6,048 nucleotides of DNA from Modestobacter sp. Its GTDB lineage: Bacteria; Actinomycetota; Actinomycetes; Mycobacteriales; Geodermatophilaceae. Positions 1-5,950 of this stretch are shown here, one piece after another; positions within the stretch are counted from its first letter, which is position 1; the number at the start of each line of letters is the position of its first letter. The stretch is taken from assembly GCA_025963425.1 (NCBI GenBank), contig JAOPUQ010000183.1:1-6048 (forward strand), written 5' to 3'. The position numbers and the translations under genes are program-made. A model generated the notes under the pieces. The model saw only the letters and a list, made by a program, of their open reading frames with translations, ran no database searches and was not told the DNA's origin.

Positions 1-194
1 TGCTGCGCGCCGCCCGCGCCGCCGCCGCGCTGGCCGGCCGCGACCACGTGCTGCCCGACGACGTCGTGTCGATGGCCGTGCCGGTGCTCGCCCACCGGCT
101 GCTGCTCACCCCCGACGCCGCGCTGGCCCGCCGGGACGCCCAGCGGGTCGTGACCGACCTGCTGGCCGCCGTGCCGGTGCCCCGCGGCCGCTGA
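1..194 (+). CDS. MoxR-family AAA+ ATPase, C-terminal end (partial)
   Basis: Only the last 63 codons are present; the first full codon is at position 3 and the TGA stop is at 192-194. The visible protein is the C-terminal helical lid of a MoxR-type AAA+ ATPase. An alanine/arginine-rich helix (LRAARAAAALAGRD) leads into VLPDDVVSMAVPVLAHRLLL, the usual MoxR pattern in which a 'P-D-D-V' turn is followed by a helix ending in 'HR'. The Walker A and B motifs lie upstream of the window and cannot be checked. MoxR ATPases act in the cytoplasm as chaperone-like machines and are habitually encoded beside DUF58 proteins, as here: the DUF58 start lies 54 bases downstream on the same strand. Identification rests on this short tail plus context. 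The family is quite certain, the exact subfamily is not. Confidence 0.8.
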   Translation, partial: LRAARAAAALAGRDHVLPDDVVSMAVPVLAHRLLLTPDAALARRDAQRVVTDLLAAVPVPRGR

Positions 195-232
195 GCCGCC
201 GGTCCTCCCGCCCGGCACCACGACGCCCCCTA

Positions 233-242
233 GAGGAAGAGG
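233..242 (+). promoter_or_regulatory. Ribosome binding site of the DUF58 gene
   Basis: The purine run GAGGAAGAGG ends 6 bases before the GTG at 249. It is a good Shine-Dalgarno match and decides the GTG start for the DUF58 gene, which has no ATG nearby. The 54-base gap after the MoxR stop shows no convincing promoter or terminator, so the genes are probably co-transcribed. Confidence 0.7.
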
Positions 243-248
243 TCCGAC

Positions 249-1619
249 GTGGCCCGGAGCCGGCTGGCGGACGCCGCCTCGTCCCTGACCCTGCGCGGGC
301 GCTGCCTGGTCGCCGGCGGGGTGACGTTGTGCCTGCTCGGCGCGCTGCTGGGTGAGCGAGCCCTGGTCCAGCTGGCCCTCTTCGTGCTCGCCCTGCCGGT
401 GCTGTCCGCGGTCGGGGTGGCCCGGCAGCGCTTCCGGCTGGCCTCCCGCCGGACGGTGAGCCCCGCCCGGCTGCCCCGGGGCGGCGACGCCGACGTGCTG
501 CTGGAGATCACCAACACCGACCGGCGGGCCGGCGGGCTGTGGGAGCTCACCGAGCAGCTGCCGACCGAGCTCGGCCGCCGTCCGCGCTTCGTGGTGGAGC
601 GGTTGTCCAGCGGCGCCACCGCCGCACTGCGCTACCAGCTGCACGGCGGCCGGCGCGGCCGCTTCCCGCTCGGCCCGCTGCGGCTGCGGCTGGTCGACCC
701 GTTCGGCCTGGTGCTGCGCACCGCCGCGGGCAGCGACACCGCGGCGCTGGTGGTGGTGCCGCGGGTGCGCCCGCTGTCGGGGGCCGGCGGGTTGGCCGGC
801 GGCGGCGCGAACGGCGGGGAGGGCACGCGTCGGTCGATCGCCGTCCACGGCGAGGACGACGTCAGCACCCGGGAGTACCGGCACGGCGACGACCTGCGGA
901 TGGTGCACTGGCGGGCCACGGCCCGTACCGGGGAGCTGATGGTCCGGCTCGAGGAACGTCCCTGGCGGTCGGCGGCCACCCTGCTGCTGGACACCCGCGG
1001 AGTCACGCACCTCACCGGCGGCAGCGTCGCCGGCCCGCCCGGCGACCCGGCACCCCCCACGGACACCCTGGAGTGGGTCGTGGAGGCGGCGGCCAGCTTC
1101 GGCACGGACCTGCTGCGCCGCGGCGCCGGCCTGCGGGTGGTCACCGACACCGGCGAGCTCAGCGGGCTGGGGTCCCGCGGCGCGATGGGCGCCGACGAGC
1201 TGCTCGACCGGCTCGCCGAGCTGACCCCCTCCCGGCTGGACGACCTGGACCTGGCCGTGGAGGCGCTGCGCCGGTCGGCCGCCGACGGCCCGGCGGTCTG
1301 CCTGCTCGGTCTGGTCGGCCCCGACGACGCCGCCGCGCTGATCCGCGCGCGCTCCGGGCCGGGCAGCGACGTCGCCGTGGTGACCGACGCCGCGAGCTGG
1401 CTGGACGCCGGGGCACTGCGCGCGCGCCGGCCGCTGAGCGCGGGCGCGCGGGCCGAGTTCCTCGCGCGGTCCGAGGCCGCCGTGCGGCTGCTGCTCGCGG
1501 CCGGGTGGCAGGTGGTCCGCGCCCGGCCCGACCAGACGGTGGACGACGTGTGGAGCCAGCTGGGTGCAGCCGGTGCCCCCGGTGCCGCCCGCTGGACCGG
1601 GGCGCAGGTGCCGGCATGA
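249..1619 (+). CDS. DUF58 domain-containing membrane protein
   Basis: This is a 456-residue DUF58 protein starting at GTG 249 behind a strong ribosome binding site. Two hydrophobic segments near the N terminus (about residues 17-36 and 38-58) anchor it in the membrane. A beta-rich region follows (about 70-170), with the RGRFPLGP...DPFGL pattern usual for the family. The signature DUF58 motif lies at about 203-233: DDVSTREYRHGDDLR then MVHWRATARTGELMVR, giving the diagnostic 'R.Y..GD..R..HW'. The C-terminal half resembles a von Willebrand A fold, but the first metal-site loop reads LLLDTRG (D248), not DxSxS, so metal-ion binding of the classical type is unlikely. The family partners MoxR ATPases; its biochemical role is not firmly known. 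The gene overlaps the transglutaminase gene by 4 bases, implying translational coupling and a shared function at the membrane or cell envelope. Confidence 0.92.
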   Translation: MARSRLADAASSLTLRGRCLVAGGVTLCLLGALLGERALVQLALFVLALPVLSAVGVARQRFRLASRRTVSPARLPRGGDADVLLEITNTDRRAGGLWELTEQLPTELGRRPRFVVERLSSGATAALRYQLHGGRRGRFPLGPLRLRLVDPFGLVLRTAAGSDTAALVVVPRVRPLSGAGGLAGGGANGGEGTRRSIAVHGEDDVSTREYRHGDDLRMVHWRATARTGELMVRLEERPWRSAATLLLDTRGVTHLTGGSVAGPPGDPAPPTDTLEWVVEAAASFGTDLLRRGAGLRVVTDTGELSGLGSRGAMGADELLDRLAELTPSRLDDLDLAVEALRRSAADGPAVCLLGLVGPDDAAALIRARSGPGSDVAVVTDAASWLDAGALRARRPLSAGARAEFLARSEAAVRLLLAAGWQVVRARPDQTVDDVWSQLGAAGAPGAARWTGAQVPA

Positions 1620-3970
1620 CCGGGTCCACCCAGCTCGAGCGCGCCCCGGGCGGCCGGACCGGGACCGCGGTGGCCGCTGCGGTCGCCGTCGGCCTGGGCA
1701 CGCTGGCGCTGGACCCGGTGTTCGCCGCACGAACGTGGCTCACCCCCGTCGTCCTCAGCATCGCCGTGGTCGGCCTCGGTGGGGCGGCCCTGCGCGCCGG
1801 CGTGGCCAGGCTGGTGCCCGCCGGAGGTGGGTCCTCCCGGCTGGTGGGCGCACTGGGCGCCCTGGTGCCCGTCGGCCAGGTCCTCGCCGTGCTGTGCCTG
1901 CTCACCCTCGTGTTCACCCCGGGCGATGCCTTCGCCGGTGTGGTGCCCACCCCCACCAGCCTGGGCGACCTGGGCACGGTGCTGGCCGACGGCATGGTCG
2001 AGGTCCGCGAGCAGGCCACCCCGGCGTTGCCGCTGGCCGGGCTGGTGGCGCTGACCACCGTGTTCGTCGCGCTCGTCGCGCTGGCCGTGGATCTCGTGGC
2101 GGTGGCCGGGCGCCAGCCGGCACTCGGCGGGATCGGCCTGCTCGTCCTCTCCTGCGTGCCGGTCAGCACCATCACCGGCGACGTCGCCCTGATCTCCTTC
2201 CTCGGCCCGGCGATCGGGTTCGGCATCCTGCTGTGGGCCGACCAGCGCACCCGGCTGGCCGGCAGGGACCGCGCCGGGTCCGGGGCACCGCTGGGCACCG
2301 GCACGCTGACCGCCGTCCGCACCGGGGCGCTGGCACTGGTGGCCGGGATTTTGCTGCCGGCCGTGGTGCCGACGCTGGCCGAGGGCTCCCTGGCCACCGG
2401 GCTGGGCGGGACCGGCAGCGGCACCGGTCGGATCGGCACCGCCCTGGACCCGGTGGTCGAGTTGCGCGGGCAGCTCAACCGGCCGGAGGCCGAGGACCTG
2501 CTGGAGGTGACCTCCTCGGTGTCGGACCCCGGCTACCTGCGGGCGGTGGCGCTGGACGTCTACGACGGCGCGGGCTGGCGGTTGAGCAACCTCGGCGGCG
2601 AGGGGTCGATCGCCGAGGACGGCCCGCTGGTCCCGCTCCCCGCCCGGGAGACCGCCCGGGAGGTGACCGCGACCGTCACCGCCATCGGTCATGACGACCG
2701 ATTCCTCCCGACGCCGACGGCGCCGCAGTCGATCGACGTGGCGGGCGGGGACGACGACGCCTGGCGGATCGACCCGACCACCGACACCGTCTACGGCCGC
2801 GGCGTGACCACCTCGGGCCGCACCTGGTCGGTCGTCGCCGACGAGCCCCAGCCCACCACCGCGCAGCTGGCCGCCGCGCCGGAACTGGTGCCCGGGGACC
2901 GTATGCGGCGCTACACCGAACTGCCGCAGCTGGACGCCAGCGTCACCGCCCTGGTGGGCCGGCTGACCCACGCCGGCCAGTCGCCCTACGAACGGGTGCT
3001 GGGCATCTACGACCACCTCACCGACCGGGCCAACGGGTTCACCTACAGCCTGGCGACCACCCCGGGCACCTCCGGGGACGACCTCGCCGACTTCCTGCGC
3101 CTCAAGCGGGGCTACTGCGAGCAGTACGCCGGCGCGATGGCCGTGCTCGTGCGGGCCGTGGGCGTGCCGGCCCGCGTGGTGCTGGGCTACACCCCCGGGC
3201 GGGCAGACGCCGACGGCGAGAACGGGCGCACCCGCACCGTCACCACCGACGACGCGCACGCCTGGGTCGAGGTGTGGTTCTCCGGGCTGGGCTGGGTGAC
3301 CTTCGACCCGACCCCGCTGGGCGGCGGCCGGGCGGTGGACCTGCCCTGGGCCCCTCGGGCCGACGCGACCGTCGACCCGGCCGCGGCGCCCGCCCTGCCC
3401 GGTACGACGCCGACGGCCCCGGCCGGTCCGCAGGCCGAGATCGACCGGGGCGGCCAGTTCACGCCGCTGAACCTGCCCGCGGCGGACTCGGGCAGCGCGC
3501 TCACGAGCTGGCTGACCGGCGGCGGGCTCGGCGTGCTGGCCGTCGTCCTGGCCGCCGTGCCCTGCGCGGCGCGCCGCCGGCAGCGGTCGCAGCGGATCAC
3601 CGACGGCCGGCCCGGCGCGTTGTGGGACGAGCTGCTCGCCACCACCACCGACCTGGGGATCACCGCGCCCCCGACCGCCACGCCGCGCACCCTGGCCCGC
3701 CAGCTGGCCGAGCTGGTGTCCGGGGCCTCGCCGGCCGCGGTGTCCGCCGTCCGGGAGCTGGCGCTGGCCGAGGAGCGGTCGGTGTACGGCCCGCCGGGCG
3801 CCGGGGCCGCGCCGGGGCTCCGGGACGCCCTGGGCGAGGTACGGCGCGGCCTGCTGCGCACCGTGCCCCGCCGTCGCCGGCTGGCCGCGACCCTGTGGCC
3901 GGCGTCCACGGTGGCCGCGGCCGCCGCGTGGCTGGCCACGCACACCCCCCGCCGTCCCCGGTCGGCCTGA
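1616..3970 (+). CDS. TgpA-type transmembrane transglutaminase-like protein
   Basis: This is a 784-residue protein starting at ATG 1616, inside the DUF58 stop (ATGA overlap), with AGGTG 5 bases upstream. The N-terminal region has about six or seven membrane segments (roughly 15-35, 43-62, 78-100, 138-160, 166-183, 189-208, 234-253), as in TgpA_N/DUF3488. A linker (DPVVELRGQLNRPEAEDLL, then PGYLRAVALDVYDGAGW) leads to the transglutaminase-like core. The Cys-His-Asp triad is intact: C501 in GYCEQYAGAM, H548 in DDAHAWVEVW and D564 in WVTFDPTP. A proline/alanine-rich stretch follows (about 580-615). Then come one more membrane segment (about 632-652) and a cytoplasmic tail resembling DUF4129 (about 665-755). 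The core should sit outside the membrane. Its substrate and whether it cross-links or hydrolyses are unknown. The open frame extends upstream of 1616, but that part is out-of-frame sequence of the DUF58 gene. Confidence 0.93.
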   Translation: MTGSTQLERAPGGRTGTAVAAAVAVGLGTLALDPVFAARTWLTPVVLSIAVVGLGGAALRAGVARLVPAGGGSSRLVGALGALVPVGQVLAVLCLLTLVFTPGDAFAGVVPTPTSLGDLGTVLADGMVEVREQATPALPLAGLVALTTVFVALVALAVDLVAVAGRQPALGGIGLLVLSCVPVSTITGDVALISFLGPAIGFGILLWADQRTRLAGRDRAGSGAPLGTGTLTAVRTGALALVAGILLPAVVPTLAEGSLATGLGGTGSGTGRIGTALDPVVELRGQLNRPEAEDLLEVTSSVSDPGYLRAVALDVYDGAGWRLSNLGGEGSIAEDGPLVPLPARETAREVTATVTAIGHDDRFLPTPTAPQSIDVAGGDDDAWRIDPTTDTVYGRGVTTSGRTWSVVADEPQPTTAQLAAAPELVPGDRMRRYTELPQLDASVTALVGRLTHAGQSPYERVLGIYDHLTDRANGFTYSLATTPGTSGDDLADFLRLKRGYCEQYAGAMAVLVRAVGVPARVVLGYTPGRADADGENGRTRTVTTDDAHAWVEVWFSGLGWVTFDPTPLGGGRAVDLPWAPRADATVDPAAAPALPGTTPTAPAGPQAEIDRGGQFTPLNLPAADSGSALTSWLTGGGLGVLAVVLAAVPCAARRRQRSQRITDGRPGALWDELLATTTDLGITAPPTATPRTLARQLAELVSGASPAAVSAVRELALAEERSVYGPPGAGAAPGLRDALGEVRRGLLRTVPRRRRLAATLWPASTVAAAAAWLATHTPRRPRSA

Positions 3971-4035
3971 GCGGCGCGACCTCGCTACCGTTCGCGGCGA
4001 CCCGCTGCACCCGCCGACCCGATGTGGGGCTCCAC

Positions 4036-4989
4036 GTGCGTGAGATCGCCGTCTTCGCCGGCAGTGCCCATCCCGAGCTCGCGGCGGAGATGTGCGCCCA
4101 GCTCGGCGTGCCGCTGCACCCGGTGCGGGTGACCCGCTTCGCCAACGACTGCCTCGAGGTGCAACTGCAGGCCAACTGCCGGGAGCGCGACGTGTTCCTG
4201 GTGCAGCCGCTGGTGACCCCGGTGCAGGAGAACCTGGTCGAGCTGCTGCTGATGATCGACGCCGCCCGGGGCGCCTCCGCCTCGCGGATCACCGTGGTGA
4301 TGCCGCACTACGCCTATGCGCGCTCGGACAAGAAGGACGTGCCCCGGATCTCCATCGGCGGACGGCTGATCGCCGACCTGATGGTCGCCGCCGGAGCCGG
4401 CCGGGTGCTGGCGATGACGCTGCACTCCCCGCAGGTGCACGGGTTCTTCAGCGTGCCGGTGGACCACCTGCACGCGCTGAGGGAGCTGGCCAACCACTTC
4501 CGGTCGCTGGACCTCTCGCACACCACGGTCGTCTCCCCGGACCTGGGCAACGCCAAGGAGGCCGCCGCCTTCGCCCGGCGGCTGGGGGTGCCGGTGGCCG
4601 CCGGGGCCAAGCAGCGCTACGCCGACGACCGGGTGAGCATCAGCGCGGTGATCGGCGACATCGCCGATCGGGACGTCATCGTGCTCGACGACGAGATCGC
4701 CAAGGGCAGCACGGTGCTGGAACTGATCGACCGGCTGCGGGACGCCGGCTCCCGCTCCATCCGGGTGGCCTGCACCCACGGGCTGTTCTCCGCAGGCGCA
4801 CTGGAGCGCATCGGCGCGCAACCGGACGTCGTGGAGATCGTCTGCACCAACACCGTGCCGGTCCCCGACAAGCACGCGAAGCTCACCGTGCTGTCCATCG
4901 CCCCGGCGCTGGCCCAGGCCGTGCAGCGGATCCACGACGGCGAGTCGGTCAGCGCACTGTTCGACGTCGTCCCCACCCTCGAGGGCTGA
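4036..4989 (+). CDS. Divergent ribose-phosphate pyrophosphokinase (Prs) homologue
   Basis: 317 residues, close to the usual 310-330 of bacterial Prs, which makes PRPP from ribose 5-phosphate and ATP in the cytoplasm. Family landmarks are in order: VFAGSAHPELA (6-16), QENLVELLLMIDAARGASASR (64-84), MPHYAYARSDKK (89-100), LHSPQVHGFF (129-138), SPDLGNAKEAAAFA (167-180), AKQR (191-194) and a C-terminal KLTVLSIAPALA. Retained functional positions are H130, D169, K192, R194, D218 and D219. Several normally invariant sites differ. The PRPP loop reads VLDDEIAKGST (216-226) where canonical enzymes have DDMIDTGGT; 'FANGE' is FANDC (35-39); 'REPIS' is RISIG; 'DLH' is TLH. It is therefore probably a paralogue, and PRPP synthesis is not assured. 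Start GTG 4036 is preferred: the protein aligns from VREIAVF, and GGGG lies 6 bases upstream. GTG 4024 is an in-frame alternative. It lies 65 bases after the transglutaminase gene, with no clear promoter. Confidence 0.85.
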   Translation: MREIAVFAGSAHPELAAEMCAQLGVPLHPVRVTRFANDCLEVQLQANCRERDVFLVQPLVTPVQENLVELLLMIDAARGASASRITVVMPHYAYARSDKKDVPRISIGGRLIADLMVAAGAGRVLAMTLHSPQVHGFFSVPVDHLHALRELANHFRSLDLSHTTVVSPDLGNAKEAAAFARRLGVPVAAGAKQRYADDRVSISAVIGDIADRDVIVLDDEIAKGSTVLELIDRLRDAGSRSIRVACTHGLFSAGALERIGAQPDVVEIVCTNTVPVPDKHAKLTVLSIAPALAQAVQRIHDGESVSALFDVVPTLEG

Positions 4990-5028
4990 CCGCCGGCGGG
5001 ACCGGCCCGATCTCTGCCCCGGGACGAC

Positions 5029-5044
5029 GACGGCAGCCGCCGTC
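5029..5044. terminator. GC hairpin between convergent genes, possible terminator
   Basis: GACGGC-AGCC-GCCGTC forms a perfect 6-bp stem with a 4-base loop. It lies in the 92-base gap between the converging Prs-like and DUF3040 genes, 39 bases after the Prs-like stop. An alternative pairing (GGGACG 5021-5026 with CGTCCC 5041-5046) and an outer CCCC/GGGG pairing (5017-5020 with 5051-5054) would enlarge the structure. There is no T tract, as is common in high-GC actinobacteria. The position suits a bidirectional terminator, but such hairpins also arise by chance in DNA this GC-rich. Confidence 0.35.
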
Positions 5045-5081
5045 CCGAACGGGGGCGACGACTGCCGTGGGTTGCCGAGGG

Positions 5082-5489
5082 CTACTGGTCGTAGCGGCGG
5101 CGGAAGCGCTCCTCGAGGCGGTCCTTGAGCGGCTGCCGGCGGCCCTTGCCGGCCTTGGTGCTGCTGCGGCTGTCCGGCCGGGGGCCGGCGCCGGGGGCGG
5201 GCGCGGCCTCGATCGCGCCGGTGGCGGCCTTGTAGTTCAGGACGCCGAGGGCCACGCCGCCGAACATCAGCAGGAAGCCCACCACGCCGAGCGGGACCGA
5301 GGGGACGGCCACGCCACCGATCAGCCCGGCCAGGCCGACGACGACGAGGAGGATCCCCAGCTGCAGCTTGCGTCGGGCCTTCTGCCGACGGTCACCAGTG
5401 CGCACGGTCGAGGCGAACTTGGGATCATCGTCGACGAGGGCGCGCTCGATCTGCTCCAGCAGACGCTGCTCGTGCTCGGAGAGCGGCAC
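5082..5489 (-). CDS. DUF3040 domain-containing two-TM membrane protein (copy 1)
   Basis: 135 residues. The start is GTG at 5489-5487, with GGAGG 5 bases upstream, and the protein then opens MPLSEHEQRLLEQIERAL, the conserved DUF3040 N terminus; the frame stays open upstream to 5657, but that part is non-coding leader. Order of parts: an acidic amphipathic helix (1-20), DDPKFAST (21-28), a basic linker RRQKARRKLQ (34-43), two membrane segments (about 44-62 and 66-85), a proline/alanine-rich linker and a basic tail ending LEERFRRRYDQ. The stop is TAG. DUF3040 proteins are small actinobacterial inner-membrane proteins of unknown function, frequently found near cell-division and cell-wall genes; that association is from memory. 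A second gene with an identical N terminus faces away at 5951. The promoter-like block, dyad and leader hairpin upstream are shared with that copy. Confidence 0.9.
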   Translation of the reverse strand: MPLSEHEQRLLEQIERALVDDDPKFASTVRTGDRRQKARRKLQLGILLVVVGLAGLIGGVAVPSVPLGVVGFLLMFGGVALGVLNYKAATGAIEAAPAPGAGPRPDSRSSTKAGKGRRQPLKDRLEERFRRRYDQ

Positions 5490-5494
5490 GTCGA

Positions 5495-5499
5495 CCTCC
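5495..5499 (-). promoter_or_regulatory. Ribosome binding site of DUF3040 copy 1
   Basis: On the minus strand GGAGG sits 5 bases before GTG 5489. It fixes the start far inside the open frame, which runs on to 5657. The same CTGGAGGTCGAC-GTG arrangement precedes the second copy (GGAGG at 5941-5945). Confidence 0.85.
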
Positions 5500-5522
5500 A
5501 GTTGCGCAATGCTCGAACCACC

Positions 5523-5536
5523 GGCGGCTGTCCGCC
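5523..5536 (-). promoter_or_regulatory. Leader hairpin of DUF3040 copy 1
   Basis: In the transcript sense GGCGG-ACAG-CCGCC forms a 5-bp stem with a 4-base loop, in the probable 5' leader 34 bases before the start codon. The second copy has GGCGG-ATTG-CCGCC at the matching place; stems are identical and only loop bases differ. Function is unknown. Confidence 0.4.
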
Positions 5537-5539
5537 CGT

Positions 5540-5548
5540 GGTGACACC
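5540..5548 (-). promoter_or_regulatory. Operator-like dyad GGTGTCACC, copy 1
   Basis: A 9-base dyad (GGTG-T-CACC on the minus strand) begins one base after the -10-like hexamer, so it overlaps the expected transcription start. The second copy has GGTG-A-CACC at the same place; only the central base differs. A repressor or activator site is an inference, and no regulator is encoded in the window. Confidence 0.35.
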
Positions 5549-5549
5549 G

Positions 5550-5578
5550 AGGATACGAGCCGATTGCAGGCTGCGAAA
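5550..5578 (-). promoter_or_regulatory. Candidate promoter of DUF3040 copy 1
   Basis: On the minus strand TATCCT (5555-5550) fits the TANNNT pattern of actinobacterial housekeeping -10 elements. TTTCGC (5578-5573) lies 17 bases upstream as a weak -35. Both hexamers are unchanged in the second copy while the spacer differs at two bases. The start of transcription would fall near 5543, giving a leader of about 54 bases. Confidence 0.5.
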
Positions 5579-5616
5579 GGCGACCGGCCACGGACACACC
5601 CGGGCGGGCTGTCGTC

Positions 5617-5822
5617 TCCGCCACCGGAGCGGTGCACCGGGTGTCCCGAGGGGTCACCCACCGGCCCCGGGGACCGGTCCACGGGCCGTTCCACCGCCAT
5701 CCGGGCGGTTCCGGAACGGCACCGCCGACCGCGGCCCGCCGCCGGTCCCGGCGGGCGCCGTCCCCCCGCGGGAACGGGCCGCTGAGCTGCCGATCGGCCC
5801 GGCTGCGCCACCCTGTGGGATG
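5617..5822. other. Non-repeated centre of the divergent intergenic region
   Basis: This 206-base stretch separates the inverted arms. I see no coding sequence in it: the short open frames lack ribosome binding sites and recognisable protein patterns. It holds two perfect 10-base palindromes, GGACCGGTCC (5671-5680) and GTTCCGGAAC (5708-5717). Chance palindromes are common in DNA this GC-rich, so no function is assigned. Together with the arms it forms the 461-base gap between the two DUF3040 genes. Confidence 0.5.
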
Positions 5823-5860
5823 GACGACAGCCCGGACGGGTGTGTCGGTGACGACTCGCC

Positions 5861-5889
5861 TTTCGCACCCCGCAATCGGCTCGTATCCT
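5861..5889 (+). promoter_or_regulatory. Candidate promoter of DUF3040 copy 2
   Basis: TTTCGC (5861-5866), a 17-base spacer and TATCCT (5884-5889) repeat exactly the arrangement upstream of copy 1. A start of transcription near 5896 would give a leader of about 55 bases. The support is conservation between copies and the TANNNT form; the -35 match alone is weak. Confidence 0.5.
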
Positions 5890-5890
5890 C

Positions 5891-5899
5891 GGTGACACC
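5891..5899 (+). promoter_or_regulatory. Operator-like dyad GGTGACACC, copy 2
   Basis: This 9-base dyad lies one base after the -10-like hexamer and matches the one upstream of copy 1 in both half-sites, with only the central base changed. Its position over the expected transcription start would suit a repressor. That role is inferred. Confidence 0.35.
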
Positions 5900-5902
5900 G
5901 CG

Positions 5903-5916
5903 GGCGGATTGCCGCC
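5903..5916 (+). promoter_or_regulatory. Leader hairpin of DUF3040 copy 2
   Basis: GGCGG-ATTG-CCGCC forms a 5-bp stem with a 4-base loop, 34 bases before the start codon. The stem matches copy 1 exactly; the loop differs at two of four bases. Confidence 0.4.
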
Positions 5917-5950
5917 GGTGGCTTCTTGCACTGCGCACCTGGAGGTCGAC

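Larger units (their letters stand above)
5392..5616 (-). repeat. Inverted repeat, left arm (DUF3040 gene 5' end plus upstream region)
   Basis: Read on the minus strand, this stretch matches 5823-6048 on the plus strand. By hand count the coding part has 7 differences in 98 bases, all at third codon positions and all synonymous. The block 5521-5580 differs at 6 of 60 bases from 5859-5918. The outer 36 bases (5581-5616) differ at 7 positions. A one-base indel and several changes lie in the short stretch just before the ribosome binding site. Homology fades inward of 5616. The arm may extend further into the gene, since the window ends before the partner does. Confidence 0.9.

Noticed and set aside
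539..1615. In-frame upstream extension of the transglutaminase open frame
   Set aside because: It is an Arg/Ala/Pro-rich out-of-frame reading of the DUF58 gene. The ATG at 1616 with a 4-base overlap and upstream AGGTG is the natural start.
632..3943. Open frame of 1103 codons on the minus strand opposite the DUF58 and transglutaminase genes
   Set aside because: It is the usual antisense shadow of G/C-ending codons. Its translation is low-complexity Gly/Arg/Pro/His-rich with no domain, and the plus-strand genes are unambiguous.
3986..3991. TACCGT as a possible -10 for the Prs-like gene
   Set aside because: No -35-like hexamer stands 16-18 bases upstream, and a TANNNT match alone is weak evidence.
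3274..4035. In-frame upstream extension of the Prs-like open frame
   Set aside because: Most of it overlaps the transglutaminase gene and reads as Arg/Pro/Gly-rich noise. Prs homology begins at VREIAVF (4036).
5490..5657. In-frame N-terminal extension of DUF3040 copy 1
   Set aside because: It crosses the candidate promoter, dyad and ribosome binding site. The family's usual N terminus MPLSEHEQ begins at 5489.
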